Shown: positions 7,079 through 15,900 of the stretch, piece after piece
Layout: every line of letters begins with the position of its first letter
Position numbering within the stretch: the first letter of the stretch is position 1
Assembly (NCBI GenBank): GCA_026421205.1
Contig: JAPKBM010000017.1
Coordinates: 1 to 34,257 of the forward strand
Length of the DNA stretch: 34,257 bases
Direction: 5' to 3'
Source: Planctomycetota bacterium
GTDB taxonomy: Bacteria > Planctomycetota > UBA1135
Notes under the pieces: model-generated
The model's database searches: none
What the model saw: the letters and a program-made list of their open reading frames with translations, nothing else
Told to the model about the DNA's origin: nothing
Translations under genes and position numbers: made by a program

Positions 7079-8766
7079 GACGTCTCCTCTAAATCCAACA
7101 AGCTATCCGCAGGCAAAATGGTATAGGCATAACCTTGCTCAGCCAAAAACCTTTGGCGCTTTTCCGCATAGTCCTGATCCTGCGTTGCCTCGCTCACGAG
7201 CGTGTAAAAGTAAGCTTTCCCTCCATCCGATTTGGGCCGCAAGATTCTCCCTAAACGCTGTGCCTCTTCTTGGCGAGATCCAAAAGTACCGGAAACTTGA
7301 ATGGCCACGTTGGCGTCGGGAAGGTCTATGGCAAAGTTGCCGACCTTACTCACCAGTAAAACGCTTTCTTTCCCCTCTCGGAATGCTTGATACAAAACCT
7401 CTCGCTCCGGGTTTGGCATTTTCCCCGTGATTAGTGGAACGCCCAACCGTTGCCTGAGCTCTTCCAGCTGGTCCAAGTATTGCCCAATGATCAGAATGCG
7501 TTGGCCGTGGTGTTTTTGAAGTAAAGCCTCCAGGGTGGCCATCTTCAAAGGATTTTCCGACGCCATTCGAAACTGCTGGCGGCGCCCCGATGCCATGTAA
7601 GTTACACGGTCTTCTTCTGTCAAGGGAACACGAACTTCTGTGCATTCCACCTCGGCAATAAATCCGCGACGTTCTAAATCTTTCCAAGGTGCGTCGTAAC
7701 GTTTTGGGCCAATCAGACAAAAGACCTCATCTTCCTTGCCGTCTTCTCGAACCAAGGTGGCCGTCAACCCAAGGCGTCGGCGCGCTTGAATTTCTGCCGT
7801 GGCTCGAAAGACCGGAGCCGGAAGTAGGTGGACTTCATCGTAAACAATTAAGCCCCAGTTACCGTCGGAGAATAAATTAAAGTGAACAAATTCACCGCCT
7901 TTCTCTTTCCGATAGGTCAAGATTTGATACGTCGTCAACGTAACCGGGCGAATTTCTTTGCAGTCCCCGGAGTATTCCCCGATTTGATCTTCCGTAAGCT
8001 CCGTTTTATCTAACAACTCTGCGCGCCATTGACGCAAGGCCACGGTATTAGGCGTAAGAATTAAAGTTTCCGCGCCAACTACTGCCATGGCTGCAATACC
8101 AACCACTGTTTTTCCAGCGCCACAAGGAAGGACAATCGTTCCGGAACCGCCCAAGTCAGAACCACCTTTATGAAACGACTCTAGCGCTTGCTCCTGATAT
8201 GGACGTAAGGAAAAATCCCCGCCACTTAAACACGAAGATCGTAATGAAATCTCCAAGGGCGCGCCCGAGACGTAACCTGCTTGATCCTCCACGGGATAAC
8301 CCAAGCGCACCAAACGCTCCTTCACCAAACCACGCCGACCAGGGGTGAGCCATGCCTTCCCCACTGCTTCATCCACGCGGTCCAATAATTTCTTAAGCTC
8401 TGGGTCGTGGAGTAACTGCGTAAAAACTTTGCTGTCCGTTGCTTCTAGCCGAAGAAACTCCTCGTCCTTATGCAAGGAGAAAACGCCACACCGCTGAAAC
8501 CAAGAACGCAGTTCCACCGCAAAGTTTGATGGCACGCCGTAGCGCGCATTTTTCTCTAAAAACCCCAGGACTTCATCCGTCTGCAATCCTGTGGCCGATG
8601 CATTCCAAACAGAAATTGGCGTAATGCGATAAGTGTGCAAATACTCAGGAGACTTCACGAGTTCGGTGAACGGCAAAAGCGCGTCCCGCATTTCCTCAAA
8701 ACGAGGATGCTCAGTCTCAAGAACGATCGTTAAATCGCTTTGGAGGATGAGGGGTTGGTCGTTCAC
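7075..8766 (-). CDS. xpb: XPB/Rad25-family DNA repair helicase
   Basis: A superfamily 2 helicase of about 563 residues, collinear with bacterial XPB such as mycobacterial Rv0861c. It has the XPB N-terminal domain (PLILQSDLTIVLE near the start, then YRITPISVWNA), the Q-like LRPYQEQA, Walker A LPCGAGKT (about 213-220), DEVH (310-313), GLTATLVRED with the XPB-specific RED motif (340-342), and motif VI QRLGRILRPK (503-512). It should unwind DNA with 3'-5' polarity using ATP. I chose the GTG at 8766 because it overlaps the uvrA-like stop by 4 nt (GTGA) and gives the usual XPB start. The TTG at 8802 would add 12 residues without similarity. It is coupled to the UvrA-like gene before it and to its partner gene after it. 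Confidence 0.93.
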   Translation of the reverse strand: MNDQPLILQSDLTIVLETEHPRFEEMRDALLPFTELVKSPEYLHTYRITPISVWNASATGLQTDEVLGFLEKNARYGVPSNFAVELRSWFQRCGVFSLHKDEEFLRLEATDSKVFTQLLHDPELKKLLDRVDEAVGKAWLTPGRRGLVKERLVRLGYPVEDQAGYVSGAPLEISLRSSCLSGGDFSLRPYQEQALESFHKGGSDLGGSGTIVLPCGAGKTVVGIAAMAVVGAETLILTPNTVALRQWRAELLDKTELTEDQIGEYSGDCKEIRPVTLTTYQILTYRKEKGGEFVHFNLFSDGNWGLIVYDEVHLLPAPVFRATAEIQARRRLGLTATLVREDGKEDEVFCLIGPKRYDAPWKDLERRGFIAEVECTEVRVPLTEEDRVTYMASGRRQQFRMASENPLKMATLEALLQKHHGQRILIIGQYLDQLEELRQRLGVPLITGKMPNPEREVLYQAFREGKESVLLVSKVGNFAIDLPDANVAIQVSGTFGSRQEEAQRLGRILRPKSDGGKAYFYTLVSEATQDQDYAEKRQRFLAEQGYAYTILPADSLLDLEETS

Positions 8767-11700
8767 AAACTGCGCAAAAGGGCCGGATGATGCCCTTTCC
8801 AAATCCCAGAAGGATTGGTGGAAAGGGAGCCCTTCATTCTAGACACAATTTGCCGAAGCTCCAAGAGGTTCAAGCCCGCGCCGGGCATCATTAAGCAAGA
8901 ATTTTCAATGTCGGTGCCGTGAGACCACTCGTGGAGGGCTGGGAGTAGGCTCCGCAGGCCGACGGGGACTCGCGAGAGGCGCGTATCTAGCTGTAAATCC
9001 CCCAATCCCCACTGGCAGGGCCACTGGAGGACCTCCGCGATGGATGGGGTTTCGTTGAAATGCTCCCATAAATTCTGAAGCGTCTGCTGGCCGAGGTCGG
9101 GCCACCGAAGTCCCCGATCCTCTAGCCGGCGGGTTTCTCGCCCCCATCCGGTGCCCAGACAGGCAGAGCAAGGCAGGAGGAGTTCCGGGTGGGGCCGATG
9201 CCCTTTTGTTCCTCGGCAGGTGGGACAGAGTTTACCTTTTGAGGATTGTGAGAGCTGCGAGAGTGTCCAGCCCTCCAGCCGTGCGGTCTCGCAACGCAAA
9301 TAGTAGTCCTGGAAAACGGGGACCAAGCCGAGGGCTTCTCGCACGGTCGTTTCTGGAGAAGCAGGAGAAGGGTTGGCCCAAGCCAGAAAATTGAAGCCTG
9401 TCGGGAAGGGTTCAGCGCCGGAAAACTCCACGGAAGGTGACAGGTTTTCTGCATGATTCTCCGCATCTGTCCAAAGGAAAATACCGCGAGGTGACTTCTG
9501 TATAGCCTGAACAAAACGTTGCGCCAGCGCGTGCGGGAAACCAGCTAAGGGCTGATCCATCAAAAGTACAAGACCTTCCGCGGGAAAGAAAATCCAACCC
9601 GCATAAAAAGCAATGCGCTGTTCCAGCCAAGGAAGTTTTGTCAGGCGCGCACAAGCCGGCTGTTGCAATAAACCGGTACCCACTAAAAAATCCAACGCAT
9701 GTCGAACAACACCTTCAGCGTCAAATGGCGCAAGATGCTCCAAAGACTTTTGTAAAGTAAGTTGCATCATGGCCTCATGAGAAAGCCCATTCAAAGATGG
9801 TTGTGCATGCGAAAAAACTTTCTGGCAAGAGCGGCAAGCGGGTCCATGCCACGACCAAACCTCATGCTCCGCAGAAAGGTTCCATGCGGAAATTCTCGGC
9901 GATCCAAAAAGCTGTGCGTGGTGCTGCAAGTCCACAATCCGGCCAACATCCTCTTCTTTCGCCGGGTGGAAACGATCTAAAACTATGGCGTCGGAAGATT
10001 GCAGTCGTTCCCCTGCCTTAAGGCGAGTTACCACTCCTCGGCGAAGAACGCGTCGAAATCCAGCAGCAAATAGAAGGTCGGCGGTCGGCGGGTTACTATC
10101 AGAAGTACAACAAGGTGTTGTGAATAAGTATTCCCCCGACGGCAACCCTTCGGGATTCCGAACCGATTCGAGTAAATCAGTCCACGGGCCGGGGCCACCA
10201 CAACCGGGACAACCCACAGTGGCGGACTCCAAGAAACAGCGGCGCCGAAGAGGTTCAAAACCTAAGGTTTCCCAGAGCGTAGCCTTTGAGGCCGGAAGCA
10301 GTGGCCATGCAAGTGGAGGAAGCCCGACGGCATCGGCGGCGTGCTCTACCGAAAAGGCATCTCCTAGCAACGGGGAGCGGGTGGCCAACTCCCGGGAGAG
10401 GTTTTTTTCTAATTCTTCACGACCTTCCCGCAGAAGGCTTTCAGGGAGAGCGCGGGAAGTCCAAAACTCCGGGGCCTTCGGCGGCGGTGGCAAAGGCGCT
10501 TCCTTCCGACGCGCACGCATCCACTCTCCCGTCGGAGAAGATGCATGCATCACTTGCGACGGCGACCCTTCAAAAAGGAGTTGGCCTCCTTCCGGTCCCG
10601 CGCCTGGGCCGATTTCAACGACATGGTGCGCTGCGTGAAGAAGAACTTCATGATGCTCCACTACCCAAAACGTATGCCCCTGCTCCGCCAAGTTACGTAA
10701 TAGTTCTACCACGCGTGTAGCCTCGCGTACGGGCAACCCCAAACAAGGTTCATCCAAAATGAAAAGTTTCGGCCGCGTTCGACGCGTCGTTGCCAATGCC
10801 TTGGCCAACGCAATTCGACTTCGCTCTCCTAACGAAAGCCAACGTCCGCGTTCCCCAAAGTGCCGTGGCCCCAAACCAAGAGCAATCAGATGGTGGACTC
10901 GTGCACGCAGGGTTCCGTCATGGGGAAGCCGCTTTTCCAAATGTTCGAGTGGAGTTTCCAACCATTCTCTTAGGGGACGATTTCGCAGACGCACTTCCAG
11001 CAAGTCTTGGCGCAAACCGTGGCCATCACAGTCCACACAAACCACGCCGTCGGCGGAAGCGCCGTGGCCTCGACAGCGCGTGCAACCACCCTGATTAGGA
11101 CGAGCCACGAAATCCGCCGGAGTTAAACCTCGAATTTTGCCTTCTTCGGACTCTGCAAAGGCCTCACGCATTTCACGCCAAGCCCCAGATAACGTTGCAA
11201 CCGTAGAAAATGCAGAATGCCCAAGAGCACGCTCCAAGAGAACCGCAACACCTCCACCCGGCAATGGACCGGAGAAGTCTCTTTCTTCTCGAAGCCGAGG
11301 GATAATTTCTTTTTCCAATAACGTAGTTTTTCCTGAGCCGCTCACACCACAAATTGCCGTTACGCAACCGAGTGGCAGAGAGAGTTTTGGGATTTTGAGA
11401 AAGCGATGTGCAAGATTTTTAAAATCTAATGTGTGCTCCAAAGAAATCGGTGGAAAGGATTCGGGGAGACGCTCCGCAGGAGGTAATTCTGGGCGCGGCC
11501 CTTGCGAGACCACCTGCCCCCCTTCGGGGCCACCACCAGGCCCAAGCAAACACCATGCATCGGCTGCCTCTAGAAATTCTCGGGACGGGTCAGCTGTTAA
11601 AACGGTATTTCCTTGTGCAACTAATTCTCGTAATAATTTGGCCAGTGCTTCACGCTCTTTCCCGTGAAGGCCCATGCCTGGCTCGTCAAAAATAGCTAAT

Positions 11701-12710
11701 TGTCCCGTGCGTACTTGCGCCAGTAAAACTACCAGCTCCAGCCGACGCGCTTCCCCGAGCGAAAGAGTCCCTAAAGTGCGCACAGCTGAAAGATGACCCA
11801 AGCGTGTTTTCCGCAAGGCGTCGAGTCGGCGGCAGGCTTGGCTTTGCAGATTCCCAGGCAAAGCCAGCCAGTCTTGAAGAGGAGACTCTGCCCATTCTGT
11901 CCACGATCGCCCTTGCACCTGCAAATCAGACGCTTCCGTCAGGGTGCGTAACTCCGCGGAATCCCAAACGGGGATGCCCTCCGCACAAGAAGGACATTGG
12001 GCAGGGTTTGGCAATTGCAAGGCATCTCCCCCCCATTGCAGCCGCACGGCTTCGCGGCGTCGGCGAGCTTCTTGTAAGCCCTGGCGCAACCGAGCCACAC
12101 TCTTCGGGGACCACTTGAAGCGATCCAACAAAAGCCACGCGTCTTTGGGTAGATTCTCCGGTTGCTCCTCCAAACGTTGCCAAGCACCATCCACTTCCAC
12201 ACGCGTCCAACCGGCCTGCAGAAGTTCCCCCATGGACTGCCCACCCACAAACGAAGAGAGATAAACGCGCTCGCCATCCGAAGCAGTTTGAATTTTTGCT
12301 AATATTTCCTTCTCCGTCATCGCGCGCCAAACATGTTTACACGAAAGGCACTTTTTTTCGCCGACGGATTCCCATGCTGCAGCCAAGTAAGGCCAAAGCC
12401 CAAGCGCTTCCCCCACTTTTACATTTCGCCGCTGCCGCGGCACCTCGCCGGCCGACGCAATGACAGGCTGCAAACCTTCGACGGAATCCGCCAAGGAGCG
12501 CGTTTCAAATTCTTCACCGCCAGGAACGGCTTGTGGATCGCGAAGCACACGAAATCGTCGGCGCGCTAAGGGTTCTAATGTCCCAAACAGTAAAGCACTT
12601 TTTCCAGCGCCGCTTGGGCCATGAACTGCCGTCCATTGCCCGAGAGGGAAATCCAAATCAATATTCTGCAAGTTCCCTGCCCGCAAACCACGTAGTCTAA
12701 GTTCACGCAT
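8763..12710 (-). CDS. uvrA: Tandem UvrA-like excinuclease ATPase with a degenerate second half
   Basis: A 1315-residue protein built as two UvrA-like halves. Module 1 has Walker A GPSGAGKS (31-38), zinc cysteine pairs at 121/124 and 239/242, signature LSLGE (316-320) and Walker B LAIFDEPGMGLH (338-349). Module 2 has Walker A GVSGSGKT (455-462), a zinc pair set C543/C546 and C558/C561, signature LSLGE (625-629) and LFILDEP (649-655). The second half repeats the plan: cysteine pairs 834/837, 959/962, 1162/1165 and 1181/1184. However, it lacks any Walker A, and its Walker B elements are changed to VLLMDQP (1048-1054) and CLMMPGAGLN. UvrA recognises DNA damage and loads UvrB. Tandem UvrA proteins are known, for example in Chlamydia. 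The gene overlaps suhB by 8 nt and XPB by 4 nt. Confidence 0.88.
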   Translation of the reverse strand: MRELRLRGLRAGNLQNIDLDFPLGQWTAVHGPSGAGKSALLFGTLEPLARRRFRVLRDPQAVPGGEEFETRSLADSVEGLQPVIASAGEVPRQRRNVKVGEALGLWPYLAAAWESVGEKKCLSCKHVWRAMTEKEILAKIQTASDGERVYLSSFVGGQSMGELLQAGWTRVEVDGAWQRLEEQPENLPKDAWLLLDRFKWSPKSVARLRQGLQEARRRREAVRLQWGGDALQLPNPAQCPSCAEGIPVWDSAELRTLTEASDLQVQGRSWTEWAESPLQDWLALPGNLQSQACRRLDALRKTRLGHLSAVRTLGTLSLGEARRLELVVLLAQVRTGQLAIFDEPGMGLHGKEREALAKLLRELVAQGNTVLTADPSREFLEAADAWCLLGPGGGPEGGQVVSQGPRPELPPAERLPESFPPISLEHTLDFKNLAHRFLKIPKLSLPLGCVTAICGVSGSGKTTLLEKEIIPRLREERDFSGPLPGGGVAVLLERALGHSAFSTVATLSGAWREMREAFAESEEGKIRGLTPADFVARPNQGGCTRCRGHGASADGVVCVDCDGHGLRQDLLEVRLRNRPLREWLETPLEHLEKRLPHDGTLRARVHHLIALGLGPRHFGERGRWLSLGERSRIALAKALATTRRTRPKLFILDEPCLGLPVREATRVVELLRNLAEQGHTFWVVEHHEVLLHAAHHVVEIGPGAGPEGGQLLFEGSPSQVMHASSPTGEWMRARRKEAPLPPPPKAPEFWTSRALPESLLREGREELEKNLSRELATRSPLLGDAFSVEHAADAVGLPPLAWPLLPASKATLWETLGFEPLRRRCFLESATVGCPGCGGPGPWTDLLESVRNPEGLPSGEYLFTTPCCTSDSNPPTADLLFAAGFRRVLRRGVVTRLKAGERLQSSDAIVLDRFHPAKEEDVGRIVDLQHHAQLFGSPRISAWNLSAEHEVWSWHGPACRSCQKVFSHAQPSLNGLSHEAMMQLTLQKSLEHLAPFDAEGVVRHALDFLVGTGLLQQPACARLTKLPWLEQRIAFYAGWIFFPAEGLVLLMDQPLAGFPHALAQRFVQAIQKSPRGIFLWTDAENHAENLSPSVEFSGAEPFPTGFNFLAWANPSPASPETTVREALGLVPVFQDYYLRCETARLEGWTLSQLSQSSKGKLCPTCRGTKGHRPHPELLLPCSACLGTGWGRETRRLEDRGLRWPDLGQQTLQNLWEHFNETPSIAEVLQWPCQWGLGDLQLDTRLSRVPVGLRSLLPALHEWSHGTDIENSCLMMPGAGLNLLELRQIVSRMKGSLSTNPSGIWKGHHPALLRSL

Positions 12711-13533
12711 GTTCCCCTAACGGCGGATAGGAAGAGTCTCTTCCGTCTTGAAGCACATCGCGTAGTTTTCCCAAGAGATCCGGCGGGGCCGCCAAAATAT
12801 TCTTTCCATGGAGCCAGGAACCTCCTGAGAAAATTGTATCCACCGTACCTCCAGCCTCCGAAACCAAGAGCCCACCTGCAGCGACGTCATAGGGGCTTAA
12901 ATGGAGTTCCCAATAAGCATCGAGGCGTCCGCAAGCAACATAGGCAAGGTCACACGCAGCCGAGCCCATGCGGCGGACACCGCGTTGCTGGAGGAAAAGT
13001 CTCTGGAAATTTTCCAGGTTATTTTCTAATAACTTATGACGGCGATATGGAAATCCTGTTGCCAACATAGCCTCGAGCAATTCCGTCGTTCCCGAAACCT
13101 CTATCCGTCGGTCATTTAAAAATGAGCCGCCGCCTTTTGTTGCCGTAAACATTTCTTGAAGGCGTGGAATAAAAACGACAGCGACATCTGGAACGCCATT
13201 TGTGACCCGGGCAAGAGAAACTGCGTACATCGGCAATCCATGCACGAAGTTATTCGTACCGTCTAAGGGGTCGACATACCAAACATGAGGTGCCTCCAAA
13301 TTTTCCGACCCTGTTTCCTCTGCCAAAAAACCATCTTCCGGAAAAACCTCTTTGAGTGCAGAAATAAGGATAGCTTCGCTTGCCAAATCTGCCTCTGTCA
13401 CCAAATCTCTTGAGACAGACTTTGAGCGAACCTCTTCGGCCGTCAAGCGTTTTGACCACTCCAGCAACAAGTTGCCCGCCTTACGCGCGGCAACTTGGGC
13501 AACGACGAGCACGTCGGCTAATGAATCGTCCAT
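12703..13533 (-). CDS. suhB: Inositol-1-monophosphatase family protein
   Basis: A 276-residue member of the Li-sensitive, Mg-dependent phosphatase family. The metal-binding motifs are present: FLAEET near residue 70, VDPLDGTNNFVHGLP near 90 (motif A, DPxDGTxNF) and SPYDVAAGGLLVSEAGG near 215 (motif B, WDxxAG with Tyr for Trp). The family hydrolyses inositol monophosphate or related sugar phosphates; SuhB also acts in rRNA transcription in enterobacteria, which the sequence cannot test. It overlaps dacB by 16 nt upstream and the uvrA-like gene by 8 nt downstream. The ATG at 13533 has a GAGG only 2 nt upstream, too close for a normal ribosome site, so initiation probably relies on coupling to dacB. 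Confidence 0.92.
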   Translation of the reverse strand: MDDSLADVLVVAQVAARKAGNLLLEWSKRLTAEEVRSKSVSRDLVTEADLASEAILISALKEVFPEDGFLAEETGSENLEAPHVWYVDPLDGTNNFVHGLPMYAVSLARVTNGVPDVAVVFIPRLQEMFTATKGGGSFLNDRRIEVSGTTELLEAMLATGFPYRRHKLLENNLENFQRLFLQQRGVRRMGSAACDLAYVACGRLDAYWELHLSPYDVAAGGLLVSEAGGTVDTIFSGGSWLHGKNILAAPPDLLGKLRDVLQDGRDSSYPPLGEHA

Positions 13534-14909
13534 TTCCTCAAAATCTCGTGCAAGTAATCCTCCTGCATCTTCTTAAAACGTGCGTTGTTCGTTCGCGATG
13601 TTTTATCTTTGGTGTAATTAATAAGAATAGAAAACACAAGTGGAGTCTCCCCTGCAAGCAGATAACCCGAAAGTGCGCTCGCTCCCACAATCCAACCGGT
13701 TTTTGCGCGCACTCGATTTGGTTGAAACAGAGGTTCAGTGAAACGATTTTTCAAACTACCGTCTTTCCCACCCACAGGCAAAGAGTGAAAGTAAATCAAG
13801 GCCTCTTCACTTTCTGCCATTTTTCGCAAAAGTGCACAGAGGTCTTCGGGCGTTGATTGGTTGACGGGTTGACTCCATCGGCGAGACAAGCCAGAGCCGT
13901 CTATTTGAGAATAAGCGGCAGGCAAGAGACCCAATTCTTCGAAGGATGCTTGAAGGGCCTCTGGAGCACGCATCAATGGTGGAGTTCCCTTTTCATACCC
14001 GATCGTCTGAAATAGCACCTCTGCCATGAAATTGTCACTTTCCTTATTGGCTAATTGAACCACATCGGCCACAGTCCATGCCGAAGGATGGATCAAAAGA
14101 GGAGTGGAGCTGGGGTGCGGGGAATCTCCTTGTGCAACACGCACCCTCCCCACCAAAAGTCCCCTTGTTTGCAGGCCAGATTTCACCCAGCGCCCGAAAA
14201 CCTCTAAGGGATGGCCAACGGCAAGTCGAAGTTCCTGTTCTCTGGAAGTGCCGCCCCCAAACTGAAGCGTGTGATCGACTTTTCCACCTGTCCACCACAT
14301 AGAAAGAGAAGTCTTGGCCGCGCGGGAAGTAAATGGCACTTGAATTGGAGGGCTCAGCGTGGGGAAAATTTTCACACTTCGCCGAGCGACCTTTGCAAGC
14401 ACACAGTTGCCTTCTACAGAGCAAGCGGACACGGGCGCGCAAAAGACTGAAAACTCTTGTGTTCCGCCTGGCCAAAGAAGTGGCCGTACAGGACCGGGAA
14501 ACGCACGGCCGTCCACCCAAAGCTCGCCCACCTTTTCTTTCCCGTTTTCCCGCAACGATTTTGCGAGTGCATCCAAGAAATCCTCACCCGGATTCCCTTG
14601 GGGTGTTTCACGAAAGGACGGGTCTCCGTTCCCTTGGATCCACAACGCATCCTCCTCAAGAAAAACTCGTGTTGTCCAACGGTAATCCGCACCCAAAGCA
14701 GTCAATGCCGCCGCCGTTGTCAACAACTTCGTGTTGGAGGCCAAAACTAATTTTCGATCTCCGTGAAAATCAGCAATCAATTCCCCCTCCAAGGTTTCAA
14801 TTCGCACTGCCACCTCAATGTCTGCCTCTCGATCCACCTGGACGAGGATTTCCTGTTGCAATACCACGGGCAGGCAATACGCCGTGGCAAAAAGGAGAGG
14901 GAAGAGCAT
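13518..14909 (-). CDS. dacB: D-alanyl-D-alanine carboxypeptidase/endopeptidase (PBP4 type)
   Basis: A 463-residue class C penicillin-binding protein. It has an N-terminal signal peptide (MLFPLLFATAYCLPVVLQQ) and the three active-site motifs: SNTK (58-61, SxxK with Ser nucleophile and Lys base), SDN (291-293) and KTG (403-405). DGSGLSR at 337-343 is another PBP4 signature. It would cleave the terminal D-Ala or D-Ala-mDAP cross-links of peptidoglycan in the periplasm, so the organism has a peptidoglycan wall. The ATG at 14909 overlaps the galE stop by one base (TGATG) and places the signal peptide exactly at the N-terminus. A GTG at 14945 would add 12 residues. Confidence 0.93.
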   Translation of the reverse strand: MLFPLLFATAYCLPVVLQQEILVQVDREADIEVAVRIETLEGELIADFHGDRKLVLASNTKLLTTAAALTALGADYRWTTRVFLEEDALWIQGNGDPSFRETPQGNPGEDFLDALAKSLRENGKEKVGELWVDGRAFPGPVRPLLWPGGTQEFSVFCAPVSACSVEGNCVLAKVARRSVKIFPTLSPPIQVPFTSRAAKTSLSMWWTGGKVDHTLQFGGGTSREQELRLAVGHPLEVFGRWVKSGLQTRGLLVGRVRVAQGDSPHPSSTPLLIHPSAWTVADVVQLANKESDNFMAEVLFQTIGYEKGTPPLMRAPEALQASFEELGLLPAAYSQIDGSGLSRRWSQPVNQSTPEDLCALLRKMAESEEALIYFHSLPVGGKDGSLKNRFTEPLFQPNRVRAKTGWIVGASALSGYLLAGETPLVFSILINYTKDKTSRTNNARFKKMQEDYLHEILRKWTIH

Positions 14910-15883
14910 CAAGAAGCGTAACCCGATGGATGCGCCCGATGCCACGCCACGGCTGTCGCCACTAACTCATTGACGTCGGTGTAATGAGGAACCCAACCGA
15001 GCTCGGCTTTTGCTTTTGCGGAATTCGCAACCAGAATCGCAGGATCCCCGACCCGACGTGGACCCTCTTTAAAAGGAACCGGTTGACCCACAGCATGACC
15101 GACGGCATCCATGATTTGACGAACTGAAAAACCATTCCCCGTGCCCAGGTTCCAATAACCAGAATCTCCGCCCGTAATCAAGCAATCTAAGGCCTTTTCA
15201 TGCGCGGCCGCAAGGTCATCCACATGGATGTAATCACGGATGCAAGTACCGTCCGGCGTCGGATAGTCCGTGCCAAAAATGGTCATCGGAGGACGCTCCC
15301 CTAAAGCAGCATCTATCGCCAAGGGGATCAAATGTGTTTCAGGGTCATGATGCTCGCCAAAATCCCCACCTGGGGCCGCCCCTGCTGCATTGAAGTAACG
15401 CAACAAACCACACGTGCCATGCCCCGCCGCACTGCGATCCAACAGCAAACGTTCTGCCGCCAATTTTGTCGCGCCGTATGGATTCACAGGAAACTGCGGA
15501 TGATCTTCTTGAAGATACTCGGCTTGTGGTTCTCCGTAAGTAGCACAAGTAGAACTAAAAACGAAGGGGACCCCCTGCAAAGCTTCCGTCAAGTGAATCA
15601 CAGGTACGACGTTGGAACGCCAGTATCGCTCTGGTTGTTCAACGGATTCGCCCACGTAACAACGGGCCGCAAAATGCACCACGCCATCGAAGGACTTGCC
15701 CTTCAAGTAGGTGTGAAGAAGATCTCGATCTAAAAGGTCTAAGATTTCTAGGGGTCCGTCCCAAGCCTGTCGATGCCCTTCGGAAAGATTATCAATGACT
15801 TGAACGTCCACGCCTTTGGACCGAAGCCAACGCGCTGTTGCCGAGCCGATGTAACCACAACCACCAGTTACTAAAACTTTCAT
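14909..15883 (-). CDS. galE: UDP-glucose 4-epimerase
   Basis: A 324-residue short-chain dehydrogenase of the extended type. The NAD-binding GGCGYIG is at residues 7-13, DNLSEGH near 31, HFAARCYVGES near 70, the Ser/Thr-rich strand SSTCATYG near 110 and the catalytic YxxxK as NPYGATK near 135. RDYIHVDDLAAAH and the LGTGNGFSV segment are typical of GalE. It interconverts UDP-glucose and UDP-galactose for envelope polysaccharides. GGAG stands 11 nt upstream of the ATG. The gene follows the TPR/HEAT gene after 17 nt and overlaps dacB by one base. Confidence 0.95.
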   Translation of the reverse strand: MKVLVTGGCGYIGSATARWLRSKGVDVQVIDNLSEGHRQAWDGPLEILDLLDRDLLHTYLKGKSFDGVVHFAARCYVGESVEQPERYWRSNVVPVIHLTEALQGVPFVFSSTCATYGEPQAEYLQEDHPQFPVNPYGATKLAAERLLLDRSAAGHGTCGLLRYFNAAGAAPGGDFGEHHDPETHLIPLAIDAALGERPPMTIFGTDYPTPDGTCIRDYIHVDDLAAAHEKALDCLITGGDSGYWNLGTGNGFSVRQIMDAVGHAVGQPVPFKEGPRRVGDPAILVANSAKAKAELGWVPHYTDVNELVATAVAWHRAHPSGYAS

Positions 15884-15900
15884 ACGGTCATTGTCTCCAA

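Noticed and set aside
8767-8802. TTG start at 8802 for XPB
   Set aside because: The extra 12 residues precede the standard XPB N-terminus, and GTG 8766 gives the GTGA overlap typical of this operon.
8828-8850. TAGAAT on the minus strand inside the uvrA-like 3' end, considered as an XPB promoter
   Set aside because: It has no start codon at six to eight bases, and lies about 70 bases before the XPB start in coding sequence; likely chance.
9985-10720. Long plus-strand open frames (up to 217 codons) inside the uvrA-like gene
   Set aside because: They are antisense to a clear UvrA-like coding sequence with ordered motifs. They show Arg/Pro/Ser-rich low-complexity composition and no recognisable domain; high-GC shadow frames explain them.
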